64,000 nt of DNA from NCBI GenBank assembly GCA_026745465.1, contig JACYXH010000091.1, positions 4,014,501 through 4,078,500 on the forward strand, in the 5' to 3' direction. This document shows, piece after piece, positions 1 to 12,000 of the stretch. This DNA comes from Lota lota. Its lineage: Eukaryota; Chordata; Actinopteri; Gadiformes; Lotidae. Below the pieces are notes generated by a model. That model ran no database searches. It saw nothing but the letters and a program-made list of their open reading frames with translations, and was not told the origin of the DNA. Positions within the stretch are counted from its first letter, which is position 1. Every line of letters begins with the position of its first letter. A program made the position numbers and the translations under genes.

Positions 1-3000
1 GACCCACAGTTGTGGTAGTGGGATCAGCAGTTGTGGTTGTTGGACCCGCAGTTGTGGTTGTTGGAAATGCTGTTGTGGTTGTCGGAGTTGCAGTTGTCAT
101 AGTGGGACCAGTAGTTGTGGTTGTTGGACCTGCTGTTGTGGAAGTTGGACCTGCAGTTGTTGTTTTTGGACCAGTGGTTGTTGGACCCACGGTTGTGGTT
201 GTTGGAGCTGCTGTTGTTGTTGTTGGACCCTCGTTTGTGGTTGATGGACCAGCGGTTGTGGTTGTTGGAGCTGCTGTTGTGGTTGTTGGACCTACTGTTG
301 TGGTTGTTGGAGCTGCAATTGTTGAAGTGGGACCAGCAGTTGTGGTTGTTTGAGCTGTTGTGGTTTTTGGAAATGCTTTTGTGGTTGTTGGACCCACGGT
401 TGTGGTTGTTGGACGCACGGTTGTGGTTGTTAGACCCGCAGTTGTTGTTATTGGACCAGCGGTTGTGGTTGTTGGACCTGCAGTTGTGGTTGTTAGAGCT
501 GCAGTTGTGGTTGTTGGACCCACAGTTGTGGTAGTGGGATCAGCAGTTGTGGTTGTTGGACCAGTGGTTGTGGTTGTCTGAGCTGCAGTTGTTGTTGTTG
601 GACCCGCAGTTGTGGTAGTGGGATCAGCAGTTGTGGTTGTTGGACCAGTGGTTGTGGTTGTCTGAGCTGCAGTTGTTGTTGTTGGACCCGCAGTTGTGGA
701 TGTTGAATTTGCAGTTGTGGTTGTTGGAAGAGCGGTTGTGGTTGTTGGACCCGCAGTTGTGTTTGTTTGAATTGCAGTTGTCATAGTGGGACCAGTAGTT
801 GTGGTTGTTGGAACCGCAATTGTGGTTGTTGGAGCTGCTGTTGTCGTTGTTGGAGCTGCAGTTGTCGTAGTGGGACCAGCGGTAGTTGGACCCACTGTTG
901 TGGTTGTTGGAAATGTTGTTGTGGTTGTTGGAGTTGCATTTGTCGAAACGGGACCAGTAGTTGTGGTTGTTGGACCTGCTGTTGTGGTAGTTGGACCTGC
1001 AGTTGTGGTTTTTCGACCAGTGGTTGTTGGAACCGCAGTTGTGGTTGATGGAGTTGCTGTTGTTGTTGTTGGACCCTCGTTTGTGGTTGTTGGACCAGCG
1101 GTTTTGCTTGTTGTAGCTGCTGTTGTGGTTGTTGGAGCTGTTGTTGTAGTTTTTGGAGGTGCTGTTGTGGTTGTTGGACCCACGGTTGTGGTTGTTGGAC
1201 CTGTAGTTGTGGTTGTTAGACCTGCAGTTGTGGCTGTTGGACCAGCGGTTGTGGTTGTTGGGCCTGCAGTTGTGGTTGTTAGAGCTGCAGTTGTGGTTGT
1301 TGGACCCACAGTTGTGATAGTGGGATCAGCAGTTGTGGTTGTGTTACCTGCTGTTGTGGTAGTTTGACCTGCAGTTGTTGTTTTTGGACCAGTGGTTGTT
1401 GGAACTGCTGTTGTTGTTGTTGTTGAAGCTGCAATTGTCGTAGTGGGACCAGCAGTTGTGGTTGTGTTACCTGCTGTTGTGGTTGTTGGAGCTGTTGTTT
1501 TGGTTTTTGAAGGTGCTGTTGTGGTTGTTGGACCCACGGTTGTGGTTGTTGGACCCACGGTTGTGGTTGTTGGAGCTGCAGTTGTGGTTGTTGGACCCGC
1601 AGTTGTGCTTGTTGGACCAGTGGTTGTGCTTGTTGGAGTTGCTGTTGTTGTTGTACCAGTGGTTGTTGTTGTTTGAGCGGCAGTTGTGGTTGTTGGACCA
1701 CCTGTTGTGGTTGTTGGACCAGCGGTTGTGGTTGTTGGACCTTCAGTTGGGGTTGTTAGAGCTGCAGTTGTGGTTGTTGGACCCACAGTTGTGGTAGTAG
1801 GATCAGCAGTTGTGTTTATTGGACCCGCAATTGTGGTTGTTGGAAAGGCTGTTGTGGTTGTTGGAGTTGCAGTTGTCGTAGTGGGACCAGTACTTGTGGT
1901 AGTTCGACCTGCAGTTGTTGTTTTTGGACCAGTGGTTGTTGGAACTGCTGTTTTTGTTGTTGGACCCTCGTTTGTGGTTGTTGGACCAGCGGTTGTTGTT
2001 GTTGGAGCTGCTGTTGTGGTTGTTGGACCTACTGTTGTGGTTGTTGAAGCTGCAATTGTCGTAGTGGGACCAGCAGTTGTGGTTGTGGTACCTGCTGTTG
2101 TGGTTTTTGGAGGTGCTGTTGTGGTTGTTTGACCCACGGTTGTGTTTGTTGGACCCACGGTTGTGGTTGTTGGACCCTCAGTTGTGGTAGTGGGACCAGT
2201 ACTTGTGGTTGTTGGACCCTCAGTTGTGGTAGTGGGACCAGTACTTGTGGTTGTTGGACCTGCTGTTGTGGTAGTTGGACCTGCAGTTGTAGTTTTTGGA
2301 CCAGTGGTTGTTGGAACCGCAATTGTGGTTGTTCGAGCTGCTGTTGTGGTTGTTGGACCTACTGTTGTGGTTGTTGGAGCTGTTGTTTTGGTTTTTGGAG
2401 GTGCTGTTGTGGTTGTTGGACCCACGGTTGTGGTTGTTGGACCCATGGTTGTGGTTGATGGAGCTGCAGTTGTGGTTGTTGGACCCGCAGTTGTGGTTGT
2501 TGGATCAGTGGTTGTGCTTGTTGGAGTTGCTGTTTTCGTTGTTGTACCAGTGGTTGTTGTTGTTTGAGTGGCTGTTGTGGTTGTTGGACCAGCGGTTGTG
2601 GTTGTTGGAGCTGCGATTGTTGCAGTGGGACCAGTGGTTGTGGTACCTTTTGTTGTGGTTGTTGGAGCTGTTGTTGTTGTTGTTTTTGGAGGTCCTGTTG
2701 TGGTTGTTGGACCAGCGGTTGTGGTGGTTGGACCTGCAGTTGTGGTTGTTAGAGCTGCAGTTGTGGTTGATGGACCCACAGTTGTGATAGGGGGATCAGC
2801 AGGTGTGGTTGTTGATCCCGCAGTTGTGGTTGTTAGACCCTCGTTTGTGGTTGTTGGACCAGCGGTTGTGGTTGTTGGACCCACAGTTGTGGTAGTTGGA
2901 TCAGCAGTTATGGTTGTTAGAAGAGCGGTTTTGGTTGTTGGACCCGCAGTTGTGGTTGTTGGACCAGTGGTTGTGGTTATCTGAGCTGCAGTTGTTGTTG

Positions 3001-6000
3001 TTCGACCAGCGGTTGTGGTGGTTGGAACCACAGTTGTGGTTGTTGAACCTACTGTTGTGGTTGTTGGACCAGTGGTTGTTGTGGTTGGATCCACAGTTGT
3101 GTTTGTTGCACCAGTGGTTGTGGTTTTTGGAACCGCTGTTGTGGTTGTAGGACCCGCTGTTGTGGTTGTAGGACCCGCTGTTGTGGTTGTTGGAGCCTCG
3201 GTTGTGGTTGTTGGGGCTGCTGTTGGGATTGATGGACCCTCAGTTGTGGTAGTGGGACCAGTACTTGTGGTTGTTGGACCTGCTGTTGTGGTAGTTGGAC
3301 CTGCAGTTGTTGTTGTTGGACCAGTGATTGTTACAACCGCAATTGTGGTTGTTGGAACTGCTGTTGTTGTTGTTGGACCCTCGTTTGTGGTTGTTGGACC
3401 AGCGGTTGTTGGAGCTGCTGTTGTGGTTGTTGGAGGTGCTGTTGTGGTTGTTGGACCGGCGGTTGTGGTTGTTGGAGCTGTTGTTGTTGTTTTAGGAGCT
3501 GCTGTTGTGGTTGTTGGACCAGTGGTTGTGGTTGTTGGACCTGCAGTTGTGGTTGTTAGAGCTGCAGTTGTGGTTGATGGACCCACAGTTGTGGTAGGGG
3601 GATCAGCAGTTGTGGTTGTTGAACCCACAGTTGTGGTTGTTAGACCCTCGTTTGTGGTTGTTGGACCAGCGGTTGTGGTTGTTGGACTTGCAGTTGTTGT
3701 TGTTAGAGCTGCAGTTGATGTTGTTGGACCCACAGTTGTGGTAGTGGGATCAGTAGTTGTGGTTGCTGCAACCGCGGTTGTAGTTGTTGGACCCTCAGTT
3801 GTGGTAGTGGGATCAGCAGTTGTGGTTGTTTGACCCGCAGTTGTGGTTGTTGGAAATGATGTTGTGGTTGTTGGAGTTGTTGTAGTGGGACCAGTAGTTG
3901 TGGTTGTTGTACCTGTTGTTGTGGTACCTGCTGTTGTGGTAGTTGGACATGCAGTTGTTGTTTTTGGACCAGTGGTTGTTGGAACCTCAATTGTGATTAT
4001 AGGACCAGCGGTTGTGGTTGTTGGAGTTGTTGTTGTTGGACCCGCGGTTGTGGTTGTTAGAGCTGCAGTTGTGGTTGTTGGATGCGTGGTTGTTGGACCC
4101 GTGGTTGTGGTTGTTGGAACCGCAGTTGTGGTTATTGACCCTACTGTTGTGGTTGTTAGACCAGTGGTTGTGGTTGTTGGAACCACAGTTGTGGTTGTTG
4201 GACCAGTGGTTGTGGTTTTTGGAACCGCTGTTGTGGTTGTAGGACCCTCGGTTGTAGTTGATAGACCCTCGGTTGTAGTTGATGGACCCTCTGTTGTGGT
4301 TGATGGATCCGCTGTTGAGGTTGGTGGACCTGCTGTTGTATTTCTTGGACCCATGATTGTGCTTGTTGGAGTTTCTGTTGTCGTTGTTGTACCAGTGGTT
4401 GTTGTTGTTTGAGTGGCAGTTGTGGTTGTTGGACCTCCTGTTGTGGTTGCTGGACCTACTGTTGTGGTTGTTGGAGCTACAATTGTCGTAGTGGGACCAG
4501 CAGTTGTGGTTTTTGTACCTGCTGTTGGGATTGTTGGAGCTGTTGTTGTGGTTTTTGGAGGTGCTGTTGTGGTTGTTGGACCCACGTTTGTGGTTGTTGG
4601 ACCCATGGTTGTGGTTGTTGGACCCATGGTTGTGGTTGTTGGACCCGTAGTTGTGGTTGTTGGACCCGTAGTTGTGGTTGTTAGACCCGCAGTTGTGGTT
4701 GTGGGACCAGCGGTTGTGGTTGTGGGACCCACACTTGTGGTAGTGGGATCAGCAATTGTGGTTGTTGGAAGAGCGGTTGTGGTTGTTGGACCAGCTGTTG
4801 TGGTTGTTGGAGCTGCAGTTGTCGTAGTTGGACCAGCGGTTGTGGTTGTTGGACCCACTGTTGTGGTTAGTGGAGTTGCAGTTGTCATAGTGGGACCAGG
4901 AGTTGTGGTTATTGGACCTGCTGTTGTGGTAGTTGGACCTGCAGTTGTTGTTTTTGGACCAGTGGTTATTGGAACTGCAATTGTGGTTGTTGGACCCGTG
5001 GTTGTGGTTGTTGGAGCTGCTGTTGTTGTTGTCTTTGAACCCTCGTTTGTGGTTGTTGGATCAGCGGTTGTGGTTGTTGGAGCTACTGTTGTGGTTGTTG
5101 GAGCTGCTGTTGTGGTTGTTGGACCTACTGTTGTGGTTGTTGGACCTACTGTTGTGGTTGTTGGAGCCGCAATTGTCGTAGTGGGACCAGCAGTTGTGGT
5201 TGTGGTACCTACTGTTGTGGTTTTTGGAGGTGCTGTTGAACCCATGGTTGTGGTTGTTGGACCCGTAGTTGTAGTTTTTGAACCAGTGGTTGTGGTTGTT
5301 GGACCCGCAGTTGTGGTTGTTGGACCCGCTGTTGTGGTTGTTGGACCCGCAGTTGTGGTTGTTGAACCAGTGGTTGTGGTTGTTGGACCCGCAGTTGTGG
5401 TTGTTGGACCCACTGTTGTGGTTGTTGGACCCGCAGTTGTGGTAGTGGGATCAGCAGTTGTGGTTGTTTGACCCGCAGTTGTGGTTGTTGGAAATGATGT
5501 TGTGGTTGTTGGAGTTGTTGTAGTGGGACCAGTAGTTGTGGTTGTTGTACCTGTTGTTGTGGTACCTGCTGTTGTGGTAGTTGGACCTGCAGTTGTTGTT
5601 TTTGGACCAGTGGTTGTTGGAACCTCAATTGTGATTATAGGACCAGCGGTTGTGGTTGTTGGAGTTGTTGTTGTTGGACCCGCGGTTGTGGTTGTTAGAG
5701 CTGCAGTTGTGGTTGTTGGATGCGTGGTTGTTGGACCCGCAGTCGTGGTTGTGGTTGTTGGAACCGCAGTTGTGGTTATTGACCCTACTGTTGTGGTTGT
5801 TAGACCAGTGGTTGTGGTTGTTGGAACCACAGTTGTGGTTGTTGGACCAGTGGTTGTGGTTTTTGGAACCGCTGTTGTGGTTGTAGGACCCTCGGTTGTA
5901 GTTGATAGACCCTCGGTTGTAGTTGATGGACCCTCTGTTGTGGTTGATGGATCCGCTGTTGAGGTTGGTGGACCTGCTGTTGTATTTCTTGGACCCATGA

Positions 6001-9000
6001 TTGTGCTTGTTGGAGTTTCTGTTGTCGTTGTTGTACCAGTGGTTGTTGTTGTTTGAGTGGCAGTTGTGGTTGTTGGACCTCCTGTTGTGGTTGCTGGACC
6101 TACTGTTGTGGTTGTTGGAGCTACAATTGTCGTAGTGGGACCAGCAGTTGTGGTTTTTGTACCTGCTGTTGGGATTGTTGGAGCTGTTGTTGTGGTTTTT
6201 GGAGGTGCTGTTGTGGTTGTTGGACCCACGTTTGTGGTTGTTGGACCCATGGTTGGTTGTGACCATGGTTGTGGTTGTTGGACCCGTAGTTGTGGTTGTT
6301 GGACCCGTAGTTGTGGTTGTTAGACCCGCAGTTGTGGTTGTGGGACCAGCGGTTGTGGTTGTGGGACCCACACTTGTGGTAGTGGGATCAGCAATTGTGG
6401 TTGTTGGAAGAGCGGTTGTGGTTGTTGGACCAGCTGTTGTGGTTGTTGGAGCTGCAGTTGTCGTAGTTGGACCAGCGGTTGTGGTTGTTGGACCCACTGT
6501 TGTGGTTAGTGGAGTTGCAGTTGTCATAGTGGGACCAGGAGTTGTGGTTATTGGACCTGCTGTTGTGGTAGTTGGACCTGCAGTTGTTGTTTTTGGACCA
6601 GTGGTTATTGGAACTGCAATTGTGGTTGTTGGACCCGTGGTTGTGGTTGTTGGAGCTGCTGTTGTTGTTGTCTTTGAACCCTCGTTTGTGGTTGTTGGAT
6701 CAGCGGTTGTGGTTGTTGGAGCTACTGTTGTGGTTGTTGGAGCTGCTGTTGTGGTTGTTGGACCTACTGTTGTGGTTGTTGGACCTACTGTTGTGGTTGT
6801 TGGAGCCGCAATTGTCGTAGTGGGACCAGCAGTTGTGGTTGTGGTACCTACTGTTGTGGTTTTTGGAGGTGCTGTTGAACCCATGGTTGTGGTTGTTGGA
6901 CCCGTAGTTGTAGTTTTTGAACCAGTGGTTGTGGTTGTTGGACCCGCAGTTGTGGTTGTTGGACCCGCTGTTGTGGTTGTTGGACCCGCAGTTGTGGTTG
7001 TTGAACCAGTGGTTGTGGTTGTTGGACCCGCAGTTGTGGTTGTTGGACCCACTGTTGTGGTTGTTGGACCCGCAGTTGTGGTTGTTGGATCCGCAGTTGT
7101 GGTTGTTGGACCCGCAGTTGTGGTTGTTGGAATTGAAGTTGTGGTTGTTGGAATTGAAGTTGTGGTTGTTGGAGCCTCGGTTGTGGATGTTGGGGCTGCT
7201 GTTGGGATTGATGGACCCACAGTTGTGGTTGTTGGATATGCTGTTGTGGTTGTTGTACCCTCGGTCGTAGTTGATGGACCCGCTGTTGTGGTTGATGGAT
7301 CCGCTGTTGTCGTTGTTGTACCAGTGGTTGTTGTTGTTTGAGCGGCAGTTGTGGTTGTTGGACCATCTGTTGTGGTTATTGGAGCTGCTGTTTTGGTTAT
7401 TGGCCCTACTGTTGTGGTTGTTGGAGCTGCAATTGTCGTAGTGGGACCAGCAGTTGTGGTTGTGGTACCTGTTGTTGTGGTTGTTGGAGCTGTTGTGGTT
7501 TTTGGAGGGGCTGTTGTGGTTGTTGGACCCAAGGTTGTGGTTGTTGGACCCGCGGTTGTGGTTGTTGGACCCATGGTTGTGGTTGTTGAACCTGTAATTG
7601 TGGTTGTTGGACCAGTGTTTGTGGTTGTTGGACCTTCAGTTGGGGTTGTTAGAGCTGCAGTTGTGGTTGTTGGACCCACAGTTGTGGTAGTAGGATCAGC
7701 AGTTGTGGTTATTGGACCCGCAATTGTGGTTGTTGGAAAGGCTGTTGTGGTTGTTGGAGTTGCAGTTGTCGTAGTCGGACCAGTACTTGTGGTAGTTCGA
7801 CCTGCAGTTGTTGTTTTTGGACCAGTGGTTGTTGGAACTGCTGTTTTTGTTGTTGGACCCTCGTTTGTGGTTGTTGGACCAGCGGTTGTTGTTGTTGGAG
7901 CTGCTGTTGTGGTTGTTGGACCTACTGTTGTGGTTGTTGAAGCTGCAATTGTCGTAGTGGGACCAGCAGTTGTGGTTGTGGTACCTGCTGTTGTGGTTTT
8001 TGGAGGTGCTGTTGTGGTTGTTTGACCCACGGTTGTGTTTGTTGGACCCACGGTTGTGGTTCTTGGAGCTGCAGTTGTGGTTCTTGGACCTAATGTTGTG
8101 GTTGTTGGACCCTCAGTTGTGGTAGTGGGACCAGTACTTGTGGTTGTTGGACCTGCTGTTGTGGTAGTTGGACCTGCAGTTGTAGTTTTTGGACCAGTGG
8201 TTGTTGGAACCGCAATTGTGGTTGTTGGAGCTGCTGTTGTGGTTGTTGGACCTACAGTTGTGGTTGTTGGAGCTGTTGTTTTGGTTTTTGGAGGTGCTGT
8301 TGTGGTTGTTGGACCCACGGTTGTGGTTGTTGGACCCATGGTTGTGGTTGATGGAGCTGCAGTTGTGGTTGTTGGACCCGCAGTTGTGGTTGTTGGATCA
8401 TTGGTTGTGCTTGTTGGAGTTGCTGTTTTCGTTGTTGTACCAGTGGTTGTTGTTGTTTGAGCGGCTGTTGTGGTTGTTGGACCAGCGGTTGTGGTTGTTG
8501 GAGCTGCGATTTTTGCAGTGGGACCAGTGGTTGTTGTACCTTTTGTTGTGGTTGTTGGAGCTGTTGTTGTTGTTGTTTTTGGAGGTCCTGTTGTGGTTGT
8601 TGGACCAGCGGTTGTGGTGGTTGGACCTGCAGTTGTGGTTAGTAGAGCTGCAGTTGTGGTTGATGGACCCACAGTTGTGATAGGGGGATCAGCAGGTGTG
8701 GTTGTTGATCCCGCAGTTGTGGTTGTTAGACCCTCGTTTGTGGTTGTTGGACCAGCGGTTGTGGTTGTTGGACCCACAGTTGTGGTAGTTGGATCAGCAG
8801 TTATGGTTGTTAGAAGAGCGGTTTTGGTTGTTGGACCCGCAGTTGTGGTTGTTGGACCAGTGGTTGTGGTTGTCTGAGCTGCAGTTGTTGTTGTTCGACC
8901 AGTGGTTGTGGTGGTTGGAACCACAGTTGTGGTTGTTGAACCTACTGTTGTGGTTGTTGGACCAGTGGTTGTTGTTGTTGGATCCACAGTTGTGTTTGTT

Positions 9001-12000
9001 GCACCAGTGGTTGTGGTTTTTGGAACCGCTGTTGTGGTTGTAGGACCCGCTGTTGTGGTTGTAGGACCCGCTGTTGTGGTTGTTGGAGCCTCGGTTGTGG
9101 TTGTTGGGGCTGCTGTTGGGATTGATGGACCCTCAGTTGTGGTAGTGGGACCAGTACTTGTGGTTGTTGGACCTGCTGTTGTGGTAGTTGGACCTGCAGT
9201 TGTTGTTGTTGGACCAGTGATTGTTACAACCGCAATTGTGGTTGTTGGAACTGCTGTTGTTGTTGTTGGACCCTCGTTTGTGGTTGTTGGACCAGCGGTT
9301 GTTGGAGCTGCTGTTGTGGTTGTTGGAGGTGCTGTTGTGGTTGTTGGACCGGCGGTTGTGGTTGTTGGAGCTGTTGTTGTTGTTTTAGGAGCTGCTGTTG
9401 TGGTTGTTGGACCAGTGGTTGTGGTTGTTGGACCTGCAGTTGTGGTTGTTAGAGCTGCAGTTGTGGTTGATGGACCCACAGTTGTGGTAGGGGGATCAGC
9501 AGTTGTGGTTGTTGAACCCACAGTTGTGGTTGTTAGACCCTCGTTTGTGGTTGTTGGACCAGCGGTTGTGGTTGTTGGACTTGCAGTTGTTGTTGTTAGA
9601 GCTGCAGTTGATGTTGTTGGACCCACAGTTGTGGTAGTGGGATCAGTAGTTGTGGTTGCTGCAACCGCGGTTGTAGTTGTTGGACCCTCAGTTGTGGTAG
9701 TGGGATCAGCAGTTGTGGTTGTTTGACCCGCAGTTTTGGTTGTTGGAAATGATGTTGTGGTTGTTGGAGTTGTTGTAGTGGGACCAGTAGTTGTGGTTGT
9801 TGTACCTGTTGTTGTGGTACCTGCTGTTGTGGTAGTTGGACCTGCAGTTGTTGTTTTTGGACCAGTGGTTGTTGGAACCTCAATTGTGATTATAGGACCA
9901 GCGGTTGTGGTTGTTGGACCCGCGGTTGTGGTTGTTAGAGCTGCAGTTGTGGTTGTTGGATGCGTGGTTGTTGGACCCGCAGTCGTGGTTGTGGTTGTTG
10001 GAACCGCAGTTGTGGTTATTGACCCTACTGTTGTGGTTGTTAGACCAGTGGTTGTGGTTTTTGGAACCGCTGTTGTGGTTGTAGGACCCTCGGTTGTAGT
10101 TGATAGACCCTCGGTTGTAGTTGATGGACCCTCTGTTGTGGTTGATGGATCCGCTGTTGTGGTTGGTGGACCTGCTGTTGTATTTCTTGGACCCATGGTT
10201 GTGCTTGTTGGAGTTGCTGTTGTCGTTGTTGTACCAGTGGTTGTTGTTGTTTGAGTGGCAGTTGTGGTTGTTGGACCTCCTGTTGTGGTTGCTGGACCTA
10301 CTGTTGTGGTTGTTGGAGCTACAATTGTCGTAGTGGGACCAGCAGTTGTGGTTTTTGTACCTGCTGTTGGGATTGTTGGAGCTGTTGTTGTGGTTTTTGG
10401 AGGTGCTGTTGTGGTTGTTGGACCCACGGTTGTGGTTGTTGGACCCATGGTTGTGGTTGTTGGACCCGTAGTTGTGGTTGTTGGACCCGTAGTTGTGGTT
10501 GTTAGACCCGCAGTTGTGGTTGTTGGACCAACGGTTGTGGTTGTGGGACCCACACTTGTGGTAGTGGGATCAGCAATTGTGGTTGTTGGAAGAGCGGTTG
10601 TGGTTGTTGGACCAGCTGTTGTGGTTGTTGGAGCTGCAGTTGTCGTAGTTGGACCAGCGGTTGTGGTGGTTGGACCCACTGTTGTGGTTAGTGGAGTTGC
10701 AGTTGTCATAGTGGGACCAGGAGTTGTGGTTATTGGACCTGCTGTTGTGGTAGTTGGACCTGCAGTTGTTGTTTTTGGACCAGTGGTTATTGGAACTGCA
10801 ATTGTGGTTGTTTGACCCGTGGTTGTGGTTGTTGGAGCTGCTGTTGTTGTTGTCTTTGAACCCTCGTTTGTGGTTGTTGGATCAGCGGTTGTGGTTGTTG
10901 GACCTACTGTTGTGGTTGTTGGAGCCGCAATTGTCGTAGTGGGACCAGCAGTTGTGGTTGTGGTACCTACTGTTGTGGTTTTTGGAGGTGCTGTTGAACC
11001 CATGGTTGTGGTTGTTGGACCCGTAGTTGTAGTTTTTGAACCAGTGGTTGTGGTTGTTGGACCCGCAGTTGTGGTTGTTGGACCCGCTGTTGTGGTTGTT
11101 GGACCCGCAGTTGTGGTTGTTGAACCAGTGGTTGTGGTTGTTGGACCCGCAGTTGTGGTTGTTGGACCAGCTGTTGTGGTTGTTGGACCCGCAGTTGTGG
11201 TTGTTGGATCCGCAGTTGTGGTTGTTGGACCCGCAGTTGTGGTTGTTGGAATTGAAGTTGTGGTTGTTGGAATTGAAGTTGTGGTTGTTGGAGCCTCGGT
11301 TGTGGATGTTGGGGCTGCTGTTGGGATTGATGGACCCACAGTTGTGGTTGTTGGATATGCTGTTGTGGTTGTTGTACCCTCGGTCGTAGTTGATGGACCC
11401 GCTGTTGTGGTTGATGGATCCGCTGTTGTCGTTGTTGTACCAGTGGTTGTTGTTGTTTGAGCGGCAGTTGTGGTTGTTGGACCATCTGTTGTGGTTATTG
11501 GAGCTGCTGTTTTGGTTATTGGCCCTACTGTTGTGGTTGTTGGAGCTGCAATTGTCGTAGTGGGACCAGCAGTTGTGGTTGTGGTACCTGTTGTTGTTGT
11601 TGTTGGAGCTGTTGTGGTTTTTGGAGGGGCTGTTGTGGTTGTTGGACCCACGGTTGTGGTTGTTGGACCCGCGGTTGTGGTTGTTGGACCCATGGTTGTG
11701 GTTGTTGAACCTGTAATTGTGGTTTTTGGACCAGTGTTTGTGGTTGTTGGACCTTCAGTTGGGGTTGTTAGAGCTGCAGTTGTTGGACCCATAGTTGTGG
11801 TAGTAGGATCAGCAGTTGTGGTTATTGGACCCGCAATTGTGGTTGTTGGAAAGGCTGTTGTGGTTGTTGGAGTTGCAGTTGTCGTAGTGGGACCAGTACT
11901 TGTGGTAGTTTGACCTGCAGTTGTTGTTTTTGGACCAGTGGTTGTTGGAACTGCTGTTTTTGTTGTTGGACCCTCGTTTGTGGTTGTTGGACCAGCGGTT

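Noticed and set aside
1279..1701. Minus-strand Gln/Pro-rich ORFs such as QQPQLRVQQPQ
   Set aside because: These are the mucin repeat read in the next frame. The PTTTTAG frame is the one joined to exons 1 and 2 with correct phase.
2568..6056. Long plus-strand ORFs rich in Val-Val-Val-Gly-Pro, Leu-Trp-Leu-Leu-Asp or Cys-Gly-Cys-Trp
   Set aside because: They are antisense or other-frame shadows of the 21-bp mucin repeat, broken at random places and without independent starts or domains.
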